Positions 17,375-26,378 of a stretch of 64,000 nucleotides of DNA are shown in pieces. A program made the translations under genes and the position numbers. The DNA lies in contig NZ_KI912266.1 of NCBI RefSeq assembly GCF_000235425.2, positions 922,273 through 986,272 of the forward strand, in the 5' to 3' direction. Source of the stretch: Pseudofrankia saprophytica. Lineage in GTDB: Bacteria > Actinomycetota > Actinomycetes > Frankiales > Frankiaceae. Position 1 is the stretch's first letter. Every line of letters begins with the position of its first letter. A model generated the notes under the pieces. It did no database searches. It was not told the DNA's origin and worked only from the letters and a program-made list of their open reading frames with translations.

Positions 17375-17441
17375 CGGTCGCGGTCGCGGTCGCGGTGATC
17401 GTGAAGGGCCGCGAGCCGGGCGGATTCGCGCTGCCCGGGAC

Positions 17442-18371
17442 CTAGACGTGTGGGCGGACCTCGGCGGCGAGCAGGGCGATCTGGTCGAGGTCGTCCATGT
17501 CGAGAACCTGGAGGTAGACGCGGTCCGCGCCGATCTTGGCATAGGCGCCGATCTTCTCGACCAGCTCCGCGGGGGTGCCGGCCAGGCCGTTCTCCCGCAG
17601 CTCCGGCAGCTGCCGGCCTACCGCCTCGACCCGCCGCGTGAGCTCGGCCTCGTCCCGTCCACAGCAGGTCGTGAGGGCCACCGAGCGCTTCAGGCTGCCC
17701 GGGTCGCGCCCGATCTCCTCGCAGGCCCGCCTGGTCTGGTCGAACAGCCGGGCGGCCTCCGCCACGGGCTTGAAGGCCGCGTTGTACTCGTCGGCGTACC
17801 GAGCGGCGAGCCGCGGCGTGCGCGCCGGTCCGGACCCGCCGATGATGATCGGCGGCCGCGGCCGCTGGGCCGGCTTCGGCAGCCCCGGGTTGTCGGTGAC
17901 CGAGTAGTACCGGCCCTCGTACCCGAAGGTCTCGCCGACCGGGGCCGTCCACAGGCCGGTGATGATCTCCAACTGCTCGGTGAGCCGGTCGAACCGCTCA
18001 CCGAGTGCCGGGAAGGGGATCGCCTGCGCCTGGTGCTCGGCCTCGAACCAGCCGGCGCCGAGGCCGAGCTCGACGCGCCCGCCACTCATCTCGTCCACCT
18101 GGGCGACGGAGATCGCGAGCGGCCCCGGGTAGCGGAACGTGGCGCTCGTCAGCAGTGTGCCCAGGCGGATGCGACTGGTCTGGACGGCGAGCCCGGCGAG
18201 CGTCACCCAGGAGTCGGTGGGGCCGGGTCCCGGGTCCCCGCCGCCGATCCGCAGGTAGTGGTCGGAGCGGAAGAAGGCGTCGAACCCGCCCTCCTCGGCG
18301 GCCCGCGCGACGCCGAGTTGCTGGGCATACGTGCTGCCCTGCTGCGGCTCGACAAAGATCCGAAGGTCCAT
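17442..18371 (-). CDS. LLM-class (F420-dependent type) oxidoreductase
   Basis: 309-residue luciferase-like TIM barrel from the ATG at 18371 (MDLRIFVEPQQGSTYAQQLGVARAAEEGGFDAFFRSDHYL). Family marks include the YPGPLAISVAQVDEMSGGRVELGLGAGW block and PRPPIIIGGSGPARTPRLAARYADEYN. The C-terminal segment ADRVYLQVLDMDD is typical of the F420-dependent subgroup. It probably uses coenzyme F420 or FMN to oxidise or reduce an unknown metabolite. It is divergent from the propeller lipoprotein gene. Confidence 0.9.
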   Translation of the reverse strand: MDLRIFVEPQQGSTYAQQLGVARAAEEGGFDAFFRSDHYLRIGGGDPGPGPTDSWVTLAGLAVQTSRIRLGTLLTSATFRYPGPLAISVAQVDEMSGGRVELGLGAGWFEAEHQAQAIPFPALGERFDRLTEQLEIITGLWTAPVGETFGYEGRYYSVTDNPGLPKPAQRPRPPIIIGGSGPARTPRLAARYADEYNAAFKPVAEAARLFDQTRRACEEIGRDPGSLKRSVALTTCCGRDEAELTRRVEAVGRQLPELRENGLAGTPAELVEKIGAYAKIGADRVYLQVLDMDDLDQIALLAAEVRPHV

Positions 18372-18616
18372 GCCTTCCTGCCTACCATCGCCGCCGGACG
18401 CACGGGTGTACAGCGGCCGTTCTTTTCGCGACGTGACGCCGGTCGCCGGGGCGGTCACGGGGCGTATTCACCTGGCCGCGCGGCGGTCGGGGCCCAGGCG
18501 CGCGACGATCGGCGGCCGCGCCGCGCGGCGGACGGCGGCCGGGCACGCGGACGACGTCCGCGGGACACGGCGCGGATGCATGACAGCGAGCCCAGAGACG
18601 GCAAAGCTGACCGACT

Positions 18617-19894
18617 GTGCGTCGCCAGCGGTATGCGGAAGATGTATTCCGATTCAGGTTCGTGAGGCGCGCGTGCCCCGCCCGGCGCGCGCGGGTCGAC
18701 CTCCGAGCGGCGATCGTCACCGCGGCGTTCGTCGCCGCCGTGACGACCGGCTGCTCGGACGACGGCGTGCCCGGCGCCGGCGCGGACGCCCACACCGCCG
18801 ACGCCGCCGGCATGGGCACCATGACCATGCCAGCCGGCACGACGACGCCCCCGGCGGGCACCTCGGCGGGCACCTCGGCGGGCGTGCCGCCCGCGGGGGC
18901 TGGCGGGCGCGGCATCTACGCCCACACCGGCCCGGGCGACCTGAGCCCGGAGGTCACCGGCCAGCGCTCGCTCGTCTACGTGCCGAACAGCGACGGCGAC
19001 ACGGTGACGGTCATCGACCCGAAGACCTTCAAGGTCATCGACGAGTTCACCACCGGCGCCAAGCCACAGCACGTCGTGCCGGCCTGGGACCTGTCGACGC
19101 TGTATGCCACGAACAACATCGGTAACAGCCTCACACCGATCGACCCGGTCACCGGCCGGGTCGAGGGCCCGAACATTCCCGTCGCCGACCCGTACAACAT
19201 GTACTTCACCCCGGACGGGGCATACGCGATCGTCGTCGCCGAGGCTCAGCAGCGGCTGGACTTCTACGACGCGCACACCTGGAAGCTCCACCGCCAGCTG
19301 TCGGTGACCTGTCCCGGCGTCGATCACATCGACTACTCGGCCGACGAAAGCTACCTGATCGCCACGTGCGAGTTCTCCGGGAAACTCGTCAAGGTCGACT
19401 GGAAGAACCAGCGGGTGCTCGGCTACCTCACGGTCGGCGGGATGCCGCAGGACATCAAGCTCGACCCCCAGGGCGAGGTCTTCTACGTCGCCGACATGGA
19501 CCAGAACGGCGTCCATCTGATTGATGGCGAGGACTTCCGCCAGATCGAGTTCATGCCTACCGGAAAAGGTGCCCACGGCCTCTACCCGAGCCGCGACGCC
19601 AAGGTGCTGTACGTCTCCAACCGCGGAGAAGGAACGATCTCGCTGATCGACTTCGCCACCAGGAAGATCGTCGACCGCTGGCGGATCCCGGGCGGCAGCC
19701 CGGACATGGGCGGTGTCTCGGTCAACGGCGACGTCCTGTGGCTCTCCGGCCGCTACAACCGCGAGGTCTACGCGATCTCCACCAAGAACGGCGAGCTGCT
19801 GGCCCGCATCCCGGTCGGCGCCGGCCCGCACGGCCTGTCGGTCTGGCCCCAGCCCGGCCGCTACTCCCTCGGCCACACCGGCATCCTCCGCTGA
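18617..19894 (+). CDS. YncE-like beta-propeller lipoprotein
   Basis: 425 residues from a GTG at 18617. An Arg-rich start and a hydrophobic segment end in a lipobox VTTGC near residue 46, followed by a Thr/Pro/Gly-rich linker. From ~115 onward are repeated 40-residue blades (SLVYVPNSDGDTVTVIDPKTFKVID, LSTLYATNNIGNSLTPIDPVTG, KVLYVSNRGEGTISLIDF), as in YVTN/YncE propellers. An extracytoplasmic protein, possibly ligand- or polysaccharide-binding. No catalytic residues are evident. The start is somewhat uncertain because the N-terminus is long for a signal peptide. Confidence 0.82.
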   Translation: MRRQRYAEDVFRFRFVRRACPARRARVDLRAAIVTAAFVAAVTTGCSDDGVPGAGADAHTADAAGMGTMTMPAGTTTPPAGTSAGTSAGVPPAGAGGRGIYAHTGPGDLSPEVTGQRSLVYVPNSDGDTVTVIDPKTFKVIDEFTTGAKPQHVVPAWDLSTLYATNNIGNSLTPIDPVTGRVEGPNIPVADPYNMYFTPDGAYAIVVAEAQQRLDFYDAHTWKLHRQLSVTCPGVDHIDYSADESYLIATCEFSGKLVKVDWKNQRVLGYLTVGGMPQDIKLDPQGEVFYVADMDQNGVHLIDGEDFRQIEFMPTGKGAHGLYPSRDAKVLYVSNRGEGTISLIDFATRKIVDRWRIPGGSPDMGGVSVNGDVLWLSGRYNREVYAISTKNGELLARIPVGAGPHGLSVWPQPGRYSLGHTGILR

Positions 19895-19947
19895 CCGGAA
19901 CGGGCAGAATCGCGGAAGGCTCAGTCCTAGAAGATCGGTGGGGAAGC

Positions 19948-20709
19948 ATGTCCGTGCTTGACCGCTTTCGGCTCGATGGACGGGTCGCCATCGTCACCGG
20001 AGCGTCCGCCGGGCTCGGCGTCGCGTTCGCTAAGGCGCTCGCCGAAGCAGGCGCCGACGTCGCCCTCGGGGCTCGCCGGGAGGACCGGCTCAAGGAGACC
20101 AAGGCGCTGGTGGAGGCGGCCGGCCAGCGGGCCGTCGCGGTGCGGACCGACGTCACCGAGCCGGCCGACTGCCAGGCGCTGGTCGCCGCGGCGATGGCCG
20201 AGTTCGGCCGGGTGGACATCCTGGTGAACAACGCGGGCATCGGCACCGCCGTGCCGGCCACCCGGGAGACCCCCGAGCAGTTCCGCTCCGTCGTCGACCT
20301 CAACCTGAACGGCTGCTACTGGATGGCGCAGGCCTGCGGCCGGGTCATGAAGCCGGGCAGCAGCATCGTCAACATCTCCAGCGTCCTCGGCATCACGACC
20401 GCGGGCCTGCCCCAGGCGGCGTACTCAGCCAGCAAGGCGGGCCTGTTCGGCCTGACCAGGGACCTGGCGCAGCAGTGGGGCACCCGCAAGGGCATCCGGG
20501 TGAACGCGCTCGCCCCCGGCTTCTTCGCCACCGAGATGACCGGCCAGTACTCCCCCGGTTATCTGGAGGCCCATACGCCCCGCCGGCTGCTGGGCCGCAT
20601 CGGCGACCCCGAGGAGCTGGCCGCGGCGCTGCTCTTCCTCGCCAGCGACGCCGGCGGCTTCGTCACCGGCCAGGTCCTCACCGTCGACGGCGGCTTCTCC
20701 ATCACCTAA
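19948..20709 (+). CDS. SDR-family oxidoreductase
   Basis: 253 residues from the ATG at 19948 (MSVLDRFRLDGRVAIVTGASAGLG); GGTGGGGAAG precedes it. NNAG, YSASKAG and the C-terminal LTVDGGFSIT make it a classical FabG-like SDR. It follows the propeller gene by 53 nt on the same strand and may be co-transcribed, though no functional link is obvious. The IS110 element begins just downstream. Confidence 0.9.
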   Translation: MSVLDRFRLDGRVAIVTGASAGLGVAFAKALAEAGADVALGARREDRLKETKALVEAAGQRAVAVRTDVTEPADCQALVAAAMAEFGRVDILVNNAGIGTAVPATRETPEQFRSVVDLNLNGCYWMAQACGRVMKPGSSIVNISSVLGITTAGLPQAAYSASKAGLFGLTRDLAQQWGTRKGIRVNALAPGFFATEMTGQYSPGYLEAHTPRRLLGRIGDPEELAAALLFLASDAGGFVTGQVLTVDGGFSIT

Positions 20710-20857
20710 TGGGGCTGCACCGGTTCTATCCGTGATGGATTGGTGTCCGAGCCGCCAGCGGTCGAGCACTCGTTTCGCCAGGCCTGATGATCGAGGTCTA
20801 GTCCTAGATCGTGTCGCCGCTGGTTCGCTGGGAGGGTGAGACGACCGGTGGGATGTC

Positions 20858-22174
20858 GTGCCGTCGAGCACTGATCCATTAGGGTGTGCGCGATCCTTCC
20901 CGAAGGCTCTGTTGAATGATCGACAGCTGGGAAGGGAACCGGGGTTGCTGTTCGTCGGGGATGACTGGGCCGAGGCCCATCACGACATCGAGATCCAGGA
21001 CGAGACCGGCCGGCGGCTCGTGCGCCGTCGGCTGCCGGAGGGCGTGGCCGGGATCGCCGAGCTGCACGGCCTGATCGCCGACCATCTGGGCGATGGGGAC
21101 GAGCCTGCGGCGGTGGTGGTCGGGATCGAGACCGACCGTGGGCCGTGGGTCGGCGCGCTGGCCGCGGCCGGCTACCAGGTCTATGCGATCAATCCGCTGT
21201 CCGCGGCCCGGTACCGGGAACGGCACGTCACCTCGGGGGCGAAAAGCGACGCCGGCGACGCGAAGGTGCTCGCGGACCTGGTCCGCACCGACCGGGCCAA
21301 CCACCGGCCCATCGCCGGGGACAGCGAGCTCGCCGAGGCGGTCAAGGTCCTGGCCCGCACGCACCAGAACCTGATCTGGTCGCGCCAACGGCAGGCGAAC
21401 CTGCTGCGCTCGACGCTGCGGGAGTTCTACCCGGCCGCGCTGGTGGCGTTCGGCGGTGAGCTGTCCGGCCGTGACGCCCTGGCCGTCCTGGAGATCGCCC
21501 CCACCCCGACCCGAGGCCGGGGACTGTCGACGGCGCGGATCGTCTCCGCGCTACGCCGCGCCGGCCGCCAGCGCTACCTCGACAGACGTGCCGGACAGAT
21601 CCGCGACGCCCTGCGCACCGACCAGCTGGCGGCGGCGCCGCTGGTCGCCGACGCCTACGGCCACACCGTGACCGCGCTGGTCGCCGTCCTGGCCACCCTC
21701 ACCACCCAGATCGAGCAGGTCGAAAGCGAGCTGGCCCAGTGTTTTGACCAGCACCCGGACGCGAGGATCCTGCTCTCCCAGCCAGGGCTGGGAGCGGTCC
21801 TCGCCGCCCGGGTGCTCGCCGAGTTCGGAGACGACCCCGATCGCTACACCGACGCCAGGGCCCGCAAGAACTACGCCGGCACCGCCCCGATCACCCGCGC
21901 CTCCGGCACCCGGCGGATCGTGCTCGCCCGCGTCGCGGTCAACAAACGACTACGCGACGCCCTCTACCTGCAGGCCTTCGCCGCGCTGGGCGTCTCTCCA
22001 GGAGCGAGGGCCTACTACGACGCCCACCGCGCCCGCGGCGCCACCCACCACCAGGCCCTACGCGCACTGTCGAACCGGCTCGTCGGCATCCTCCACGGCT
22101 GCCTACGCCACCACACCCCTTACGACGAAGCCACCGCCTGGCCCAGCCAGACCGACCAGAAGATCGCCGCTTGA
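20858..22174 (+). mobile_element. IS110-family transposase gene
   Basis: 438-residue DEDD transposase. The N-terminal RuvC-like domain has D35 or D36 (FVGDDW), E91 (VGIETD), and D131 and D134 (KSDAGDAKVLADLV). The C-terminal Transposase_20 region carries LSQPGLGAVLAARVLAEFG and the NYAGTAPITRASG block with the family's Ser. The frame is intact, so the element may be active. The GTG at 20858 is the longest start; a TTG at 20945 is plausible. IS110 elements lack clear terminal inverted repeats and I found no certain ends; they should lie in 20710-20857 and 22175-22342. Confidence 0.92.
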
Positions 22175-22342
22175 CAGTTAGAACCGTGGGATATCTAGGG
22201 CCTCCCCCACCGATTCGCTATGCCGGAGCCACAGCCCACCTGTACGGCCAGCCCTTCGCACTCGGCAGCCAATCGGCGGGGACCCCGCGGAAAACTCAAG
22301 GCAGAAAGACGAACCGCTCGCAGGGCGGAAGGGCCGCGGTGG

Positions 22343-23224
22343 TCAGGTCTGGAGCGGCATGAGCTCGCGGGCGAAGTCGTCGAGGAAGCCGGGCAGGCTC
22401 TCGGCCGGGAGCGCGGGGTAGATCACGAACTTGCTGACGCCGGCGGCCACGTAGTCGGCGATCGACGCGCGGGCGGCGTCCCAGCCGACCGGGATGAACA
22501 CGCCCGGGTCGACGTCCGGCCGCCGGGCCCGGATGCCGGCCAGCTGCGCCGGCGGGACCTCGTCGAAGGCGACCCGCAGGCTCAGGCCGAAATGCTCCTG
22601 ATCGATCTCACGGCCCGCCTCGGCCGCCGTCGCGTTGATGACCTCGATGCCGGCCGCCGCGTCGGCCGGGGTGACGAGGCTCGCGAGCCAGCCGTCACCG
22701 AGCCGGCCGATCCGGCGCAGCGCCGCCGGGGCTGCGCCCCCGAGCCACAGGTCGAGCGGGCGGGCCGGCAGCTCGCCGATCCCGATGGCGTCCAGGTGGA
22801 AGAACTCGCCGTGGTGGGTGACGGACTCCTCGACGAGCAGCCGGCGCACCACCGTCAGCGCCTCGTCGAAGACATCGCCGCGGCGGCCCGGCGGCACCGG
22901 GAACGCGCTGCGCTCGGAGGCACGCGCCGGCCCCAGCCCGACGACCGGCAGCACCCGGCCCGGCGCGAGCGCGGCCAGCGACGCGACCTGCTTGGCGAAC
23001 AGCGCGGGGTTGCGGCCCGGCAGCACGGCCACGCCGGTGCCGACCTTGAGCCGGTTCGTGCGCGCCAGCGCCCAGGCCATCCCCATCATCGGGTCGACGG
23101 TGGGCGACGAGAGCTGCTCGGACAGCCACAGCGAGTCGATACCCAACTGAGCGATCTGCTTGACCAAGCTGGACAGCTCATCGCCTGGAACCCCGCCGAA
23201 CCCAACCCCGATCCGGACCTTCAT
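22343..23224 (-). CDS. LLM-class (F420-dependent type) oxidoreductase
   Basis: 293 residues from the ATG at 23224 (MKVRIGVGFGGVPGDELSSLVKQIAQLGIDSLWLSEQL). The VGTGVAVLPGRNPALFAKQVASL block and RPLDLWLGGAAPAALRRIGRLGDGWLASLVTP identify a luciferase-like F420 family member. It lies immediately downstream (same strand) of a MarR regulator, across a repeat-rich 184-nt gap that may hold its operator. Confidence 0.9.
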   Translation of the reverse strand: MKVRIGVGFGGVPGDELSSLVKQIAQLGIDSLWLSEQLSSPTVDPMMGMAWALARTNRLKVGTGVAVLPGRNPALFAKQVASLAALAPGRVLPVVGLGPARASERSAFPVPPGRRGDVFDEALTVVRRLLVEESVTHHGEFFHLDAIGIGELPARPLDLWLGGAAPAALRRIGRLGDGWLASLVTPADAAAGIEVINATAAEAGREIDQEHFGLSLRVAFDEVPPAQLAGIRARRPDVDPGVFIPVGWDAARASIADYVAAGVSKFVIYPALPAESLPGFLDDFARELMPLQT

Positions 23225-23353
23225 ACGCTCCCCCACCGATCTGCCAGATCGTCGCGTCGACACCGCTCGGCACAGTCGCCAGGTGTCAACGACCGGGCAG
23301 ATCGCAGGCTTCCCTGATCGCCGACCTCCCAGATCACGACCTTCCAGATCGGC

Positions 23354-23401
23354 TCCGCCGATCCGGCAGGAACCCCGTCCGCCGATCCGGGAGGGACCCC
23401 G
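23354..23401. repeat. Two tandem 24-bp units between marR and LLM genes
   Basis: Units 23354-23377 and 23378-23401 match at 22 of 24 positions. Several CAGATC words (for example around 23246, 23328 and 23345) occur in the same gap. Possibly regulator-binding repeats. Confidence 0.7.
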
Positions 23402-23408
23402 TCGCCTG

Positions 23409-23870
23409 TTACGGCTCGCCGTCGCGTTCGGCGATCGGTCGGGCGCGGCTGGTCAGCCGGATGAGGAACTCCCGGAACGCCTCCTTCTCGGCGGCGTCGA
23501 ACACCGACAGCAGGTCCTCCTCCACCTGGTGGGCGTGCGCCACAGCCTCGTCCGCGACGCGGACGCCTTCGGGAGTGAGATAGGCCCCCAGCGAGCGCCC
23601 GCCCTTCGCGTCGGGGCGACGTTCGATCAGGCCGCGCCGTTCCAGGGTCGCCAGGGACAGCTGCGCCGCCTGCGGAGTGATGAAGTTGCGGCGGGCGAGC
23701 TCGGCGCCGGACAGCCCCGGGGTGCCGCTCAGATGTCGCATGACACCGATCTGCTCCGACGTGACGTTCTCGACGCTCACCGCGTCGTTCAGCGTTCGGC
23801 GCCAGTGGTGGAATGCCCGCTTGAGCAGCCAGGTGATGTGTTCCTCACCGTCCACGACGATCATCTTCAC
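23409..23870 (-). CDS. MarR-family transcriptional regulator
   Basis: 153-residue winged-helix protein with the MarR arrangement: N-terminal dimer helix, recognition region LSGAELARRNFITPQAAQLSLATLERRGLIERRPD, a wing containing GGRSLGAYLTPEG, and a C-terminal dimerisation helix. It likely represses the downstream F420-type oxidoreductase, itself, or both, in response to a small aromatic ligand. The ligand is inference. Confidence 0.9.
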   Translation of the reverse strand: MKMIVVDGEEHITWLLKRAFHHWRRTLNDAVSVENVTSEQIGVMRHLSGTPGLSGAELARRNFITPQAAQLSLATLERRGLIERRPDAKGGRSLGAYLTPEGVRVADEAVAHAHQVEEDLLSVFDAAEKEAFREFLIRLTSRARPIAERDGEP

Positions 23871-24059
23871 CGTCCGGCCTGTAGGCGGGCGAAGCGCCGC
23901 GGATGACGTTCGGTCACGGCGCTCTCGGCCCTCAGTGTGCGCTGCTCAGCGTCGCCACATGCTAGGTGAGGCCCGAGGTCGTGAAACGGCGGGCCTGGTC
24001 GGGTGGGTGGGGCCCGGAGCCAGCACTTGCGGCCCCGGGCCAAAACGCTCTCCGTCGAT

Positions 24060-24095
24060 GCGCATCTCCGTTGGCGCGCATCAACGGAGATGCGC
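24060..24095 (-). terminator. 14-bp perfect hairpin after an SDR gene
   Basis: Arms 24060-24073 and 24082-24095 are exact reverse complements with an 8-nt loop, 18 nt beyond the stop of the SDR gene at 24113. No T tract. Confidence 0.65.
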
Positions 24096-24112
24096 TCTCG
24101 GTCGGCGCGCCG

Positions 24113-24901
24113 TCAGTTGGCGCGCTGTCCGCCGAACATCGCGCGCATCGTCTCGGCGGCCTGCCGGCGGGGCATCGCGGCAAGCTCGGTGAACGCCGGC
24201 AGGAGCCGGGGCGGGACGAGGACGGGGCCGTCCGTGATGTTGGCCAGCGCGAAGGTCGCGATGTCGTCCGGGTCGTCGACGACCTGGCCCTCGGTGACAG
24301 GCCCGGCCGCGAGGGCCCGGGCGGGCGTGTCCGTCGAGCCGACCACGAGGTACGCGACGTCGAGCCCGTCGGGTCCCGCCTCGGTCCAGAGGCCCTCGGC
24401 GAGGATCTGGGTGAACGCCTTGCCGGCGCTGTACATGGCCCGGGCCGGGCCGCCCGCGCTGCCGGCGAGGGAGCCGACAAGGATGATCCCGCCGCGCCCG
24501 CGCGGCAGCATGCGCGCCCCGAAGTGATGAGCCAGCGTCGCGTGCGCCAGCGGGCTGGACCGCACGTTCCGGCGGACGTCGTCAGCGTCCAGCCCCAGGA
24601 AGGGGCCGCTGCCGAAATAGCCGCCGATGTTGCTGACCAGCAGCCCGACGGCCACGTCGTCGGAGACCTTCCGGATGTGGTCGAGCAGGTCCGGCGCGGA
24701 GATGTCCACGGAGAGCGTGCGTACCTCGACGCCGCACTCGGCGCGGATCTCGGCGGCGGTCCGCTCCAGCGGTCCTTCCCGCCGGGCCAGCAGGATCAGG
24801 TTGAGTCCCGCCGCCCCCAGCTGGCGGGCGAAGGAGGCGCCCAGACCCTCCGATCCGCCCGTGACGAGCGCCCACGGGCCGTACCGTTCGACGGAGATCA
24901 T
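24113..24901 (-). CDS. SDR-family oxidoreductase (short-chain dehydrogenase, DltE-like)
   Basis: 262 residues from the ATG at 24901; a GTG at 24934 would add 11 residues. It has VTGGSEGLGASFARQLG and SNIGG in place of NNAG, with YSAGKAFTQ as the catalytic Tyr/Lys. It lacks the usual C-terminal VDGG, as in the DltE/YqjQ-type branch. The gene upstream on the same strand is the DapB-like dehydrogenase, 58 nt away, and the two could be co-transcribed. Substrate unknown. Confidence 0.87.
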   Translation of the reverse strand: MISVERYGPWALVTGGSEGLGASFARQLGAAGLNLILLARREGPLERTAAEIRAECGVEVRTLSVDISAPDLLDHIRKVSDDVAVGLLVSNIGGYFGSGPFLGLDADDVRRNVRSSPLAHATLAHHFGARMLPRGRGGIILVGSLAGSAGGPARAMYSAGKAFTQILAEGLWTEAGPDGLDVAYLVVGSTDTPARALAAGPVTEGQVVDDPDDIATFALANITDGPVLVPPRLLPAFTELAAMPRRQAAETMRAMFGGQRAN

Positions 24902-24959
24902 CGGATTGCCGCCCGTCCGCTCCACTCGTTCCACCCGCCGGCCCGCCCGGTCGACGGCA

Positions 24960-26024
24960 TCAGGACTCCGCCGTGGCGACGGCGAACGTCGGAATGATCG
25001 GCGGGAGCTCCACCGTGGTCCGGATGCCCGGCGGGGCCTCGACGATGTTCGGAATTGCGTTCACGAGAATGTAGGCGTTGTAGCCGGGCTGGACGGGGCC
25101 GTACGCGTCGCCCTGGGCGAAATGAATGTCGACCTCGAACGGCGGGTCGCCCTCGATGACGACCCTCCAGCCGGAGTCACGCACCGGCAGCGGTGGGTCG
25201 AGGTCCGGCGAGACATACCAGATGGGGTGGAACGTCATGAGCGGCCTGCCGGCGCGCCGACCGGTGATCTCGAAGTGCCACGCGGCCACCGTGCCGGCTT
25301 TGATGGTGGTCACGGCGACCTGCTCGTCGTGTGTGGCGACGGCCACCGAACCGGTCGCGGTGAAGTCGTCGATGGAAAGCCCGACGGCCTCCGCCAACTG
25401 GAGGAACGGCTTGCCGAAATCGTCCCGGAGAGTGTCCGCCGTGGCCTGCAGATCCATGGCCGCCGGATCGCCGCCGAACATCATGTCGATCATCTCGGGC
25501 GAGTTGCGAGTCCTCATGTCCGCGAACTCGTAGATGGTGAGCGAGTCCAGGCGGCGCATCATCGCCAGGAACGCCAGCGGCAGCTGCTCGGTGATGAAAC
25601 CCGGGCTCGGTCCCGTCGCGTAGAGCGACGACTGGCCGCGTTCGCACGCCTCCTCGAGCAGCTTCCGGTCGGCCGGGCCCAGGCTGGCGGGGTGCCGGTA
25701 GGCGTACTCGTCGGTGACGATGGTGATGACGTTCGCGCCCGACCCCAGTAGCTGGGCGATTTCCTCGATCTTGGAGCCGTCCGACAGAGGCATGTAAAGG
25801 ACGCAGTCCGGCCGGGCCGCGATGATGTCCTCGATGCTCTGTGTGGCAATGACTCCGGTCGGCGCCACGCCGGCGATGTCGCCGGCGTCGCGACCAGCCT
25901 TCTCGTCGGAGTACACGTAGACGCCGACGAGGTCGTACAGCGGGTGCTCGATGACGCCTCGTAACGCCTTGACGCCCGAATGTCCCGTGGCCCACTGCGC
26001 GACCCGGTACCGTCTTGCGACCAT
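24960..26024 (-). CDS. DapB-like NAD(P)-dependent dehydrogenase
   Basis: 354 residues from the ATG at 26024, chosen over the ATG at 26045 because AGGTGG lies 8 nt upstream. The N-terminal Rossmann region RVAQWATGHSGVKALRGVIEHPLYDLVGVYVYS and a DCVLYMPLSDG block match the actinobacterial dihydrodipicolinate-reductase-like family, sometimes annotated 2,4-diaminopentanoate dehydrogenase-like. The C-terminal half is the family's alpha/beta substrate domain. The real substrate is uncertain; a hydrophobic or steroid-like substrate is possible by analogy. A short direct repeat upstream may be its operator. Confidence 0.82.
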   Translation of the reverse strand: MVARRYRVAQWATGHSGVKALRGVIEHPLYDLVGVYVYSDEKAGRDAGDIAGVAPTGVIATQSIEDIIAARPDCVLYMPLSDGSKIEEIAQLLGSGANVITIVTDEYAYRHPASLGPADRKLLEEACERGQSSLYATGPSPGFITEQLPLAFLAMMRRLDSLTIYEFADMRTRNSPEMIDMMFGGDPAAMDLQATADTLRDDFGKPFLQLAEAVGLSIDDFTATGSVAVATHDEQVAVTTIKAGTVAAWHFEITGRRAGRPLMTFHPIWYVSPDLDPPLPVRDSGWRVVIEGDPPFEVDIHFAQGDAYGPVQPGYNAYILVNAIPNIVEAPPGIRTTVELPPIIPTFAVATAES

Positions 26025-26146
26025 CGCGATCACCACCTTCTGCATGCGAGTTGCGCGGCCGGCGGACCGGCGGCAGGCGGCTCGGTCCGGTGTCGGCCGG
26101 CCGGAAAGCGTGGATCGGACGCTACCGGCGCGACCTCGCCGTTCGC

Positions 26147-26171
26147 AAGCACTTGATATAAAGCACTTGAT
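26147..26171. promoter_or_regulatory. 11-bp direct repeat upstream of the DapB-like gene
   Basis: AAGCACTTGAT at 26147-26157 and again at 26161-26171 (14-bp period). The first copy sits in a CAAG-N2-CTTG palindrome. The patch is AT-richer than its surroundings and lies 123 nt upstream of the start at 26024: a candidate operator or promoter region. Confidence 0.5.
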
Positions 26172-26280
26172 GATGATGTCGCGTCTGGCCGGCGGGGCAC
26201 GCCGAACCGGTGCCCTCCGACCTGGTCAGCGAAGAGATCCGGCGGGTCGAGGCACGAGGTCGAGGTAGGGGTCGCGACAG

Positions 26281-26344
26281 GGCGAGGTCGCGGAAGGGCG
26301 AGGTCGCGGAAGGGCGAGGTCGCGGAAGGGCGAGGTCGCGGAAG
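26281..26344. repeat. Four identical tandem copies of a 16-bp unit
   Basis: GGCGAGGTCGCGGAAG repeats exactly four times, 26281-26344, just downstream of the NRPS-like gene's stop. The flanks carry decayed copies. Confidence 0.95.
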
Positions 26345-26378
26345 GCGGGGTCGAGCCGGCGACCTCGAGCCGACCGCC

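Noticed and set aside
18372-18616. tRNA or small RNA in the divergent gap
   Set aside because: No cloverleaf or conserved T-loop (GGTTCGA-like) found here or elsewhere in the window.
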